From Brevipalpus yothersi (lineage: Eukaryota > Arthropoda > Arachnida > Trombidiformes > Tenuipalpidae), in NCBI GenBank assembly GCA_003956705.1, contig QZCP01000117.1, forward strand, positions 39,562-103,561: 64,000 nt of DNA. Reading direction: 5' to 3'. Position 1 is the first letter of the stretch. Every line of letters starts with the position of its first letter. A model generated the notes under the pieces. It saw only the letters and a program-made list of their open reading frames with translations, did not search any database and had not been told where the DNA came from. A program made the position numbers and the translations under genes. This document shows positions 48,130 through 61,424 of this stretch, one piece after another.

Positions 48130-50350
48130 ATTGATCATCTTACTGTTAAATGCTCCCGAAGTCAAAACTTTCCATCAACATCAGTAGGAAGAACTTTTAT
48201 AAGTCCGTTTAATAGTAATAATAATAATAATAGAACTCGAATCGATAATGATCGTACAGTAACAGTACCGAGAGGAAATACCCAAACAAGAGGAATCAAT
48301 CGTCGACGCTCAGCTAGTGAAGTTGGACAAAGCAATGATAATGATATGAAAACATTACAAAAAGACGGTACAGTTAGCAATCAATTTGTATCTGGTAAAG
48401 TTAACGGTAAGTATTTTTTTTTCGTTTACCTTCATCTTTGAATTTTCAATGGTCCTTGTGGTCAGATGCTATTGTGAGGATCATCTTTTATAATCTTAAA
48501 TATGATATTCTCAACGGTTTGTGGTCAAGAACAAGAAATAAATCAAATTTTTGACTGGTCAAGTGGACAAGGTCAAAGGTTAACCGATAAGATTGGTGGA
48601 TTAACCTGAAGCGATGTAAAGTTGTGGCGAAAAAAAAAGTGAATACATAATGATGATAGTGTTTTTTTTTCTTATTTGTTTTGTTTTTCTCAATATATTT
48701 ATTCAAGATGAGAGAGGGGCAAGAAAAAGTGAAAGAAAAAGTTATAACAGAATGGCGAAGAAAAATGATATTATCACATCTTGTGTCTCATCAAAATGAA
48801 TTTTTGCTTTCTCTTTCGCACTTCCGAGAAAAATTTTCACCGTAACAGCAACCATTCCATATTCAGAATTACGCAAAGATTTTGATCAAGTTCCGGCCAC
48901 ATCCAAGAAGAAGTATGCATATATACTCTCTTGATGGCCTCGAGCAGGAACCATTCTTTCTTGACCATTTTTTTTCTCTCCTCTTATTCTTCATCATCTT
49001 CTAAGCCAGTTTCTATTCATTGAAATCTGTCCTTTTTTCATTCAGATTATATATATACACATACATACTCTCTCCCAGGTCATATGAGGTCTCATCGAGG
49101 CGATATAAAGCAATATACTTCCATATAGTTCTTGGGAGAGAGAGAGAAAGAGAAATCCGGGGAATTTTGTTGATACTCAAAGAATCGTATTTCGTAATGA
49201 TAGTGGCCATAGTTTGTTTGCCTCATAAAAATGGATAGATTCAATCATTATCACCATCTAAAATTTCCCATTCCATCCTCTTTGACCATGAACTTTGCAT
49301 CATTACCGTTGAACCATCATCAAAATATACATATACATTCAACAATCATCATTATGATTAGCCAGTCCACAATGTTGAATGTATACCTGGATCCTTATGT
49401 GTGTATGTGTGCAAATATATATTCACTTTTCTCTCTCTCTGTTGGCCAAAAGAATCTCATCTCAAAACATCACTTCAACATTCACTTGCAATCAAACAAA
49501 ATGTTGCATGTTTATCGTTGAACGATTTCTTCACAGTTCTATGAATCTTTTCCTTTAACGTTACTTACTCACACTTATACAGAGAGATGGGACAGAGACA
49601 AGTGTGAATCTGTTTCCATCGAGAGTTGATACAAATCAACTGATTTTTCAGGTGCCAATTGTGCACACAAGGGCCGATGAGTGTCAGTGTAAAGTGAGAG
49701 AGAATTCTCATTAATGTTCATCTTACTAGATCAATCACTGTCATGATGATGAAGAAGAAGAAGAAGAAGTAGAGGTAGAAAGTTCTTGAGATTCAACATG
49801 CGACATACCAGAGTGAATACGAATAATTGACTAGCAACGACCTGTTAGGCCACTTTTTATTCCACTTTTTTTTCACTATTTTCTTTTTCTTCTATTTTCT
49901 CATCTTAACCGTTGAAGAAGCAAAAAAAAATAGAGACCAACCAACAGACATTATCACACTGTTTCCATTCACAGAATAACTATTCCACACACACATAGCA
50001 TGCATATGTTATTGTATAAAGCATATCCAGCGTGAAACAGTAGCAGGCGTCAGTGGCCTGTCATGCAAATCCATGGCCAAAAATGTCCACAGAATAATGT
50101 TAACATTGTATGCATATGTATTGTACACATATATGTATATATTCTTGTGTCTTTGTCTCACCATCAACGGTTGGCTAGTTTGATGGACTATCTGTGACAA
50201 TAGATGATCATGTTGGTTTTCTTATTCTCTCTCTTTCATTCGGTTTGCACTTGTTCTGTTTATCATTATTGTTCCACTCTTGTTTTTGTTCAGCATCAAC
50301 ACATATATACAGCATGATGCTCCAAATTTTCAGATACACTGTACTTGTGG

Positions 50351-50405
<55 letters not shown>

Positions 50406-53400
50406 CCTCCCTCATATCGTCTCAAAAGTTAGACCACGAAATTAGCCAAAAATTCTTCCAAAATAAAACAATCGGCACAATCTAGAGGAGAATATTAAGT
50501 AATCCATCTTCAATAGTCTCTTCAATCATCATTATTTTCAACTTTTCTTGGAAAAAATTTCGAAAATATCGATTTAATGAAGAAAAAGAGAAAGTTTTAT
50601 GTACTCTTTGCTTGCTTGGATGGTGTGAAAAGTGAAGAGAGATATATGAAAGTGGAAATGAGAAGGAGTTTTTACTACAATCATCACCATTTATGAACAC
50701 TTTGTCTCGTGTATGTGTGTTGCTGATTGTTGTCGATATATATAAATGAACGATCATGAAACACATTCATTCTGTGCCATCATTCTGAAAGGATATCCAT
50801 CGATGTGCATCATTGGTCGAAAGTGATGCTGGTTGAATGATAGCCGCAAAAAAGTGATCAACAAAAAAGGGGAGGAAGAAGAGGAGGAATAGAATGTTGA
50901 AGAGTTAGAAAGTTACAGAAAATACAAAATTCGAATTGATGCAAGAAGTGAAACACTTTTTTTGGCGCCATTTTGCTTCGAAACGCAAAACATCGCTCAG
51001 TGAAAGAAAAATAGCATCACTAAACGCAATCATGTAATAATAATAGGAAAAAGGCATGCATGATCCATTCTTTTTTCTCTTCTTTTGGCCTCTCATATGA
51101 TTTTTAGCTTGCTTCTGTTGAGCTTGTTATGTCCACTGGAAGAAAGATGCTGACCTGATAATAATAATGGCTCACTTTTTCTAACATGGTACCGTTCAAT
51201 AGTGGCCTGAATATTGACCACCACTAAACCTTTGAACTGGCTTGTTTGAAGTTTTAGTGTATATGTGTGTGTGTGATGGCTATCGATATGATTGAGATCG
51301 ATTGGATGAACATTAGAATGGCTAGCAAACTCACTCAATAACCGGAAATGATCGGAGGGATGCTGACCGATCGGAAGCTTGAAACCAGGAAGCCAGGATG
51401 TAGAATAGAAGAAGAAGAAGAAGAAAGAGAAGTGGAAGAGAAACGAAAGATTAAGAAGATGCTGGATAATTTTGTTATGATTTTTTGATATGATAACTTA
51501 TTGTGTATACTGTATGAATTTGAATGGAATGGAATAAAGAGAAAAAGAGATTATCCAAAGAATTCTGTCCATCTCTTCACCCAACACTATACACACTTTC
51601 CATACTGTAAGTGATCACTTGATCATGTTGATCTCTTTTTCACATGATACAGCTGCTCATAACATGTACACATGTGAAGGGGAATGGTCATCTTTAAGTG
51701 ATCAAGTGAATCAAATTTTCTCATACACAACACGGAATGGTGATGTTGTGAAGTGAGAGAAAATAAAAGGATCAAAAGACAAAAGGATGAGGAAAGAGAG
51801 AGAGAGAGAGAAAGCAATTCGTGAGACTGTATCGGTTGAAAAGATCAGAAAGAAAGAAGATAGAAGGAGGAGAATGAGGAGATGGAGGAGGAGGAGGAGG
51901 ACATTGGTGAAGATGCGATCATCTGAGAAAAGGTTAGGAAAGAGTCAAAATAACGGTAGCTGATGATGATGGTAGTGGCGGTGGGCATCATCATCAATCC
52001 GAATTGGCGGCCACATTGAATTCGAATCGATGGTGTAGAAGAAGAATAACGGACAAAAGTGAATGTCTTCCGAAGTTATCGGAAGAAAAAGAAGAAGAAT
52101 CCAGGAAAAACGAACACATTTTCCCATCACATGTAAACCGTTATATACGTGAATGTGTGTGTGTGTATCTGTTTGTACTTGCCATTCACTTGGATGATTG
52201 CGTTGATGGTAATATTTAAAATGTCAAGAGTGATCTTCTTATTCTTCTTATTGTACTTCTTCCTCCTCTTCCGATCAATTGTGAACTTTTTTTGACTTAC
52301 ACATTTGCACACACTTCCGATGGTGATGAGTACACTTGAAATCAGATTCATCACGACTCTCGGCCACTCTGTCAGTCAAATTGCGACCTCATAAAGGACC
52401 TTATATACGCTAGTATTTTTTGGACCAATTTTTCAATCAGAAAACTTTTCTCCTATTGCTAGACCGAGTTTGCTTGAATTTTTCAATTCAATTCAAGTGA
52501 TGCAAAAATCACTTCCCGTTAGTATACACATAAATCCAATAAAATTGCCTTTTTATGGGTAGACAGACACTTTGGAATTTTCTTTTCATACACTGTCAAA
52601 TCGGTGAATTTTCATCTTCTCACCTTAAATATGGCCCACTATCAGGAAAGGGTTTGATCATTCAATTCTCTCTCATCAAATCAATTTGGAGTGTCGAAAG
52701 ATGGGCACGACTGGGTTGATTTGGAATGAAAAATTTGATCAAAATTAGTCTTTTTATCCGCTATCTAACCCCTTACATATATACATTTACAGCTGTCCGT
52801 GTCCACATGTCAACCTTTTATATCGATTCTGATCAATTGATCTGATTTTAATCGATTTATTTTCTTCTTCCGATGATTTATCATGATCATCACTCGACAG
52901 GTGAGGCTGTGGGAGAGAAAGAGAGAGAGAGATGGAGTAAAAATTTTTGTCTATCCTCAATAGTGATAAAGGCTTAACGATAGTGGATGTAGTATCGGGC
53001 CAGAATCACGATAATTTTGACCGAAATTTTTATAACTCATCTTTACCTCTATCTCTCGTAATGAAGAGGCTCATATGATGAGCTCGTATAGTAATTTGGA
53101 AGGCACTTTTTTTTAACACCACACACTTGAGCCACCATAATCATTATTGGCATCGTGCAAGCCCCAAAGGCTAATTCAATTGGACACCATTGAAATTTTA
53201 GATTTGTGTGTGTACGAGTGTGAGTGTTGCTCATCATGACAAGTAATCGATGAACAATTTGATATCATGCCTGATATTATCAGATTGTCATGATGACATG
53301 AACGAGAATCTTGATCAAGTGTTGAAGGGTTGCGAGTGAGAGGGAAATGGTAGTTAGAAAATAAGCTATCCAATCTCAATGAGATGTGTGGTGTGTGGTG

Positions 53401-53604
53401 TGTATACCAGTGGGTCCTTGGTCCTCGAAATAATAAGGTCATCAGACGGGAAGAGAAATTATCTTCTCTCCTCTTGGCCTGGTCAAAATTGTTTGTAACA
53501 CTCTAATACTGATATACACTGTAATACACTGGACTTCAACTGGATGATGAACATTTGAAGTGAGCATTCGCGCCAAAAAAACTTCTCCTTTGACCGATCT
53601 TTAT

Positions 53605-53666
<62 letters not shown>

Positions 53667-56600
53667 TACCTGGTCTAGTGGACTATAGTAGTTAATAGAA
53701 GACTTGATTGGATGGAGAGTAAATTCATTACATTATTCTTGTGTTCACATTTTCCTCTCATCTATCTATCCATCCTTTTGGTCCAAAATAGATGATGACG
53801 ATGATCATCATCTTCTTCTTCTTTAATTCTCCATCATTTTCGGCGGGAAAGAAAAGATTATCATGATAATAATGGGATGAGTATCTCCAACAGAAGTGGT
53901 AGTAGTGGTACTTTGTGCTGCTGGATAAGATGATAATTGGCCAGTGATACTAGTGGAACAGTTACGAGTCAAGTGGACTATAGTTGAGCTCTCTTTCTCT
54001 ACTCTTTTTTCTTCTTTCTTTTCTCTCTTTCTCTCTCGCTCTCTCTATCTCAATTAGCCATCCTTTTTTCTCACTCTGGTGAGTTTTCTTGTGTTTTCTT
54101 ATCTCTTTCTTATTTGGTTATACTTGATTTTTATTATTACTATTTTCATCTTGTTCATCTTCATCCTCTTGTTCAAAGTCCATCGAAAGGCTTAGAAAGA
54201 AGAGAGAAAAGTTACTCGGTCCACATTTGGCATGCATATATACATATTTAACTGATTGGTCACACAGTAATAGCGACACAAATTTTCTCTCCATTTACCA
54301 TGTTTTGTGATGGGCTATAATTTAGAGTATTAGTAGTAGTTGTACAGTAGTTGACAAAATGAGCGGATATGATTCAGTAAAGAGAAGAGAAGAGAAAGAA
54401 TGGGTTAAAATGCAGACAAGTGTATATATGATGGGTTAACTTGAGGAGAGAGAGAGAGATGTACACTGGAAATGCGAATGAACTGTGAATGTAAAATAAT
54501 GATGTGATGAAAATTCGATTAAAGCTCATGATTGACTGATAGAGGTAAACATACCTACACACACACACAAGTATACACATATATTTACCAGGAGTACATG
54601 TGGACTACGAAGAAAAAAGAAATTAACATGAAAAATATCAAGAATTTGTTCAACATCTCTAATCGTGATCATCATGACCAAAGGGCTTACCGGTCAAATG
54701 TTTGAATATGTAGATGCTGTAATATCATACATATATTCCCTTTGTTTATCACACATTATTATCATCTTATTTTATCCATTCGTCATCCTCATCCTTTTTT
54801 TAACTATTCTTTCGCTTCCTTCCTTCCTCCCATCCATACAGTAACACTATCATGTCAACCGGAAGAAACAGTAGTTGATTTAAATTTCAAGAGTCCATTT
54901 CGCGGTGTTATTCAATTGGGGGACGATGGATGTGGCCTGAGAGGTGATGGACGATATCAATATACCTTGAGAGCTCCTCACAACAAATGTGGAACTAAAC
55001 ATGTGGTAAGTTTATATAAAAGAGAGAGAGAGACTTTGATTGGAATTTTCGTTAGAATTCAATTTTTTTCGCATGCATATTCCTTCCTTCAGCTTCCTCT
55101 TTCTTGATTCTAAGTCTGATACTTCAATACACTATTCATTTATTGAACATACATATACACATTTTTGAGGCCAAAAAATGATGAGAAAAATATTTTCTTA
55201 TTATCAAATATGATACACACACACATGATATCATGTGTATGTATCAATTTTTCTTTACCGTTAATCTGCATATATTTCCGGTGACCTCATCACCATCTGA
55301 CCTGGTGAATATATAATGTTTTATGGCAATTTATCGTGTATGGTATAATACATCACTTGATTTACCTTTCAAAGTGTAGTAATATGAGAACGTGATCCTC
55401 CCTCTCTCTCTTTCTTTCTCTCTCTCTCTCTCAATCTGTTTATGTTTTTTTCTCAACAAAAAAGAGAGAGAAAAAAAGAAGAATTTTCTTTGCTCCATAA
55501 TCGTGATATTCATCATCAAGAGAAATTTTTGAGGCCTTATAAACACACATCTGAGAGAGAGGAAAAGATTTGCTACAGAGTACACATATGTATGATTGAC
55601 TCTTGCTGAATTGACTGCTTAATGATTAAAAAATATTTGTGTGTGTATGTGTGTGTGCAGTCATCAAATGCATATATACATACACTTGGATTAATCATCA
55701 TGCAGCCATACTGATGCAGTGGAAGATGGAGGATCAGTTGACGATACCTGAAAAGAGAGAGAATCATCAAGGGCCATTAGTCAAACCATTTCGGTGGAAA
55801 CAAGCAAAGCTCACAGAAAAATTTTCCCTCTCTCTCTCTCTCTCTCTTTTATCACCTAAAGACATCTCAATTTTCCTCTTTGAGCATTCATCTTCCACCC
55901 ACACTTACCCTTCATTCAGTTGATATGTACATCATCAAAATCGGGGGATCTACCATGCAATATGATATTATTTTTTCCCTGATGATGATGTTCATCTGAA
56001 ACTGTAACTATTCTACTTCTACAAAGTAGGGAAAAAGAAGAAGAAGGTCACTACTGGAATCATTTCTTGCTCTACTCTCCTCATCTTCACTGTATTATTG
56101 CCCCGGTAAAAAGTATTCCCTACAATTTTGTGAGATTCCTAGAAGGATGGCTAAGTGGGGCCACCGAAAATGATTACGAAAAAAGAAGAAGAAATGATGG
56201 TCCTTATTTCGGATGTATGTGAATTTGAGTGTATGTGTGTGTATGTTTCTGGGTACAAAATGTCAGAATCAAAAAATGATGAAGTATTTATACTTCTTTA
56301 TGCTCAACATAATGGTAATCATAAAGTTATTTTGCCAGTTTAGCCATCACTGCGGGTTACATTGAGCGAATGGAAGGAAAAAGAAATCATATCATCAGAA
56401 CACAGGATGCCGGATATAATCGGCCCGATGTCAAGCGTACCAAATACTCACAAAATTTGGCCATACTCCGGTGAATCTTGTTAGACTGTCATCCTTGTAA
56501 CACCACCAGTAACAACTGTTACTACCACTACTATTATTATTAACCATTGGCCATTCGCGCGCCGCATCTTGATTCATATTCAGCCAAAAAAAAATGTCAG

Positions 56601-56692
56601 TCTTGATAATTTTGATTATTATCTATTCTCTATCATTGAGAGAGGAATAGATGGTGGCAATATTATATATACCTATAGGTAATTTTTCACAC

Positions 56693-56742
<50 letters not shown>

Positions 56743-56909
56743 CAGGTCATAATTTTACTCTGCCTGGCTGATCGGACAAAATGAACTGTGTGTAAGTGTA
56801 TATGAGTCTATATGTTGGTCAACTTCACGATGTTCTCTCGGCTAGAAAAATTTAGCACTTACATGTATGTAATCGTAGTTGATTTGATTCAATTCCTCCG
56901 AAAATTTCA

Positions 56910-56985
<76 letters not shown>

Positions 56986-58181
56986 CTTTGAATTACACAC
57001 TGACCGATTCGAAGTGTACTTGTTAAGCATTTTCCATTCACTGGTAAAATAAGTCATCCGATAAAATTATTGGATGTTGAACAAAAAAAGTTTGAATTGG
57101 TCTCTCTCTTTCGCCTCCTCTCTCTGATAAAGTTTTCTTACTTTGCCACATGCTACGATTCGTTGGACTCTTACCTTTTTATCTAACCTTTTCTACTGTA
57201 AATTGGACAGAATTTTTTATTTCCTCTCTTGTTCACCAAAGACTCTATTCAACCATTATCATGGAAAGAGTAGAGTGAAAAAAAAACCCAATTAGACATT
57301 GAATGAATCTTGGCTCATCTTCCTCTGTAGTAATTCCATCATGTCTACGTAATGTGTCTCCACTTAAGGTCACTCTATCCATGTGGCCTTGTAGCCATAA
57401 TAGTGGTCAACTTATTTTGACTCTTTTCTCTTGTCCACATCCATCACACATTACCACTTATCATTATCATTTGCTCACTCTTTCCAGCCATTATCTGAAT
57501 GAAATGATAGTCAAGCGTGATTCAGTTATATCAAATCTTCTTCACTCTCTCTTCAATGTGTCCTCTTAGATGATCATTTCCCCTTCTCTCCTAACACAAA
57601 CCACAATCAACTTTAATTCAAGTATGCTTAATAAGAAATTCAGACTAGTGTACAGTTTTTGCATCACCATTGTTAACCTGCCTAGTAGACACAATCAGAC
57701 ACAATCTTGGCTAGTTTCGTACTCATTGTTCACTCATTCAATTGACCAGCGACTAGAGGAAATGTTAAAAAAAAGAGTAAATTAAGCAAGATAACCTTTA
57801 ATGATGGAAATCATGATTCAAAGAGCTTGACACTATTATCTTCCCTAGACAATTCCAGTGGTTTGCATGTGTGAATGTCCACTATTGTGTCCAGTTTTGA
57901 GTCTCTCTCTTCTTTTCTTTGTACACAATTGCTCTAGATTTTGGTCTCGGAACAGTTTGAGTTACTTTTTCCATGTTTTTTTCGACTGAACTACTTTTTT
58001 GCTACTTTTTATGTTCCTTTCCATCAACTTTTCATCTTTTTTTCTCTCTTCCTCTCAGGTTTCCTCTGGAAGTTTCTTCAACACCCTATTCATTAGATAC
58101 CATCCATCATTGGAAATGGAAGGAGACCTTCTCAAGACTATTCTATGCAAATTTGGTACCGAAGAACTGTCCGTTGGTTGA
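48130..58181 (+). CDS. ZP (zona pellucida)-domain protein, partial
   Basis: Exons 48130-48406, 54842-55005 and 58059 to about 58155-58181, in consistent phases (0 in, 1, 0). The first exon encodes a low-complexity, Asn/Arg/Thr-rich segment with NNNNN and a possible furin-like NRRRSA. The next two give a ZP-N module with its four cysteines: VTLSCQPEETVVDLNF (C1), DDGCGLRG (C2), NKCGTKHV (C3) and LLKTILCKFG (C4). C1-C4 and C2-C3 pair in known ZP-N folds. Arthropod ZP proteins are apical extracellular matrix or cuticle components, usually with a ZP-C module, a cleavage site and a transmembrane helix. None of these was found downstream, so the gene probably continues past unresolved introns or the window end. 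The last exon's donor is uncertain (GTACCG after TTTG at 58155 is weak). Confidence 0.75.
50353..50401. repeat. (CT)n microsatellite
   Basis: A CT run of about 48 bp followed by CCCTCCCTCC. Confidence 0.95.
53608..53663. repeat. (GA)n microsatellite
   Basis: An uninterrupted GA run of about 55 bp. Confidence 0.96.
55006..58058. other. Putative 3.1-kb intron of the ZP gene
   Basis: No exon is recognised. Two opposed runs lie close together: (GA)n at 56696-56740 and (CT)n at 56913-56981. Confidence 0.45.
56696..56981. repeat. Opposed (GA)n and (CT)n microsatellites
   Basis: (GA)n of about 44 bp at 56696-56740 and (CT)n of about 69 bp at 56913-56981, separated by about 170 bp. They are reverse complements of each other, so a transcript could form a long GA:CU stem. 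Confidence 0.95.
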
Positions 58182-58736
58182 TGATGGCAGACTTTTGGTG
58201 ATGACATTCAAGGCAGGTAATAGACTGAAGATTGATTTAGGAGATGGAATGAAAAAAGAAAAGATTTGATTAATTACATACACTGGATACATGTCGCATC
58301 AATCTTGATAGTATGCCCTTGATATATCAGAATTTATTTGTTTTTTATCTCCAATTGGAACAACCGTAAAGCTTACAAAATGTCTGACCATCAAACATGA
58401 TGATGATGACTCTATAAATATTCAAAATAAATTATCTCCCAATCCGGATAATCCTTTATCCACTGACTTCATTTCTCAATCTAATCATGAACAATCCGAC
58501 AATTCATTGCAGCGATATAATTCAATTTAACATTCACAACCAACAAATTTTTCTCTCTCACATACTAAACTGAAAATCTGTTTGCCCCTCAAGAATTTTA
58601 AGTGAATTTAAAAGTCTTTTCGGTAAAAAGGTGAGCTGAACTGTGGCAAAATGTTCTTTAAATCGAAGCTAAATCGAATATTGGCAAGTTTATGAATAGA
58701 GAGAGACTTTTCTCTCTACAAATTTCATTCAAACTT

Positions 58737-58783
<47 letters not shown>

Positions 58784-59111
58784 GAATACATTCCATTGTT
58801 ACGATAAATTCTCACGATTCTATCTCGATGTGAATATTTTGTATGTGTGTGTGAACAGGAATTCGAGGAGTTGGTATTTGTAATATTTGAGTATATCTGA
58901 CTTGAAAAGAGCAGGAAAGAGAGAAAGAAAGAGGGAGAAAAAGGCCTACTGAATAGGTAAATGTCGGCCTCAACTTGTACCTCTTCTTACCTGTATGTTA
59001 TAAATTTTGTATACCATCACTTTACCACACATGGAGATGAGAGAAGCGATATTTTTTCTTATGGGAGAGTTGAAATGTTTTTCCATTCCAATTGAATGGC
59101 TCAATTGACCT

Positions 59112-59166
<55 letters not shown>

Positions 59167-59480
59167 TAATGTAATACAGTGGAAATATTCACCAAAAATA
59201 TAGCCGAATGTTCATATGTGTGTTCATGACCTTAGCTACCTTTTGATAATGTTTCATGAATTGTTAGAAAAATGTAGAGAGAAAATTTTTCCTCTCTCAC
59301 ACATACTAACACCCCAAAATAGCAGTCGGAATTTTCCATATTATCAGCTGTATAGAAATTCAAGAGATGAACATACATGTGGGCCACGATTTTCCACGAT
59401 CATACACCTTCCATATACAATGAGATCTGTATTCAAAGATTATGAAAATTTCTAACTCATGATACCTCTTACCTCATATT

Positions 59481-59482
<2 letters not shown>

Positions 59483-59550
<68 letters not shown>
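59483..59550. repeat. (CT)n microsatellite
   Basis: An uninterrupted run of about 68 bp. Confidence 0.96.
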
Positions 59551-59553
<3 letters not shown>

Positions 59554-60875
59554 TTCCTAGCTTTCTGTAAGCTATCTGAAAGATGTATATTCCGTGTTTC
59601 TCATTTTGACTGGTTACATTTTCGCCTATTATGCTTCATTTCTTATATTCCAAATATTACCTCAAACTGTAAGGATCCAGGCAAGGATTTTCTCGAATGT
59701 GAGAAAGATGTAGAAAAGAGATTCATAAGTATGCGAATCAATTGAGAGGGAAAAAATTGCTGTGAAAATGTGTGCCTCATTGTTATTGTAAAATTTATAT
59801 ATCTCTCTAGTCAAAAGAATAGGATAGAATGGAAGAGTAAGAACTTCATCATCAGATATTCGTTCTTCTCCCATTTCGGAATATCTTATGGATGAATGGA
59901 GAGTATGACATCAAGTAATCACAAATTGATGAGAATTGTATATTCACCAACATTAATTGAGTTGCAAACAAGAGAGAAACTTTTTCCCACAATCAATTTT
60001 CCAACTGACATCAGACATCAGACATTCTTTCCATTCTGTTTTTACATGAGATTAGCTCTTTTAACAGTCCCAGCCTCGATTCATTGGAATTCTGATAATG
60101 AAAAATACTCATCTCATTGATTCGAATATCCTTCAATGTGTTGGTGTATCCATTTTCTATCTTCATCTTATTCTCTCTTCTCATCTTTTCCTGAATCCCT
60201 AACAAGAGCCTACTATCATTTTCCTCTTTTCTCCGATTTCCAATGATGATAAAAGATGAGAAAAGTTGACCCTGAAGGAAGATGATCATCATTCTCATCA
60301 TTGCATCACTATTGGCTTCTTCTCTTCCTTTCATTCCTCTCACTTATTCTGATGGCAAATAATCGTTCCAGAGGCTGAGAGAGAAAACTCTTCCTCCTTT
60401 TTATCTCTCTCTCTCTCTCTTCCCAAACTTTCTTTGAATCAAAATACATATCAAGCCAAAGGGTGAATAGTAGTAACAGCGTGACATGTTGTATTCAAAT
60501 TAGTTTGTGATAATGTGAATAGATGTGAACTGATCTGGTTATTATCAGAAATTAGTCGAAGCGAGAGATACTCCAGACTGATAATAAATACAAGTTCAAT
60601 TGAATGCCCATGAATACCAAGTGAAGAGAGAGAGAGAGAGCATCTTCGTGGTTCCTCTATTTTTCACTTGCTTCTTCTTTTTTTCTCTCTCTCTCTTTCT
60701 CTTATTTATCGTCTCTCTTCTTCCGCTTCAAGCCTTCTTCTCCTTCTTTGAATTGTGGCAAGAAAAGGTAATCACGAACCTGTGAAGAAGATAATTTTAC
60801 CGGAAAAAAGTATCTCTTGTTCATCAATATATATACACCGCTGGGCACCTAACTAATTTGATCAGCTAATCACAA

Positions 60876-60921
<46 letters not shown>

Positions 60922-61256
60922 CTCTTTCTTATACTTTACCACACATGAGAGTGAGAAAAATTCATTCTACCTTACTTTTCTTGTTCATCTTTTTCCATCT
61001 TTCTCTTCTGATTCCTGTTCAATCGATCAAGGATTGGGAAAAAAAATTTCGCAATAAAGTATCAGCTGGTATATATTCATTCCACTGATCATTATATGCT
61101 CACAAGAGGGTGAAAACAATCCAAATTATGATCCGTTAAAATATGAATTCATTTTACAACTCGGAAATACATCGCCAATACACATGCATATATATATTTT
61201 ACCGTAAAGCTCATCATTACCCAACATCGTTTTTCTCTCTCCCCTTGATTTAGCCT

Positions 61257-61258
<2 letters not shown>

Positions 61259-61291
<33 letters not shown>

Positions 61292-61351
61292 GTTCTGATT
61301 GCTCATTACACTTTAGTGCCGATAATCTTCACACTAAGGCCTGATCAAATG

Positions 61352-61420
<69 letters not shown>
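61259..61420. repeat. (CA)n then (CT)n microsatellites
   Basis: (CA)n of about 31 bp at 61259-61290, then (CT)n of about 68 bp at 61353-61420. Confidence 0.96.

Positions 61421-61424
<4 letters not shown>

Larger units (their letters stand above)
48407..54841. other. Putative 6.4-kb intron of the ZP gene
   Basis: No supported exon. It contains (CT)n at 50353-50401, (GA)n at 53608-53663, short CA runs and GAA/GAG-rich patches near 51840-51905. Confidence 0.45.
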
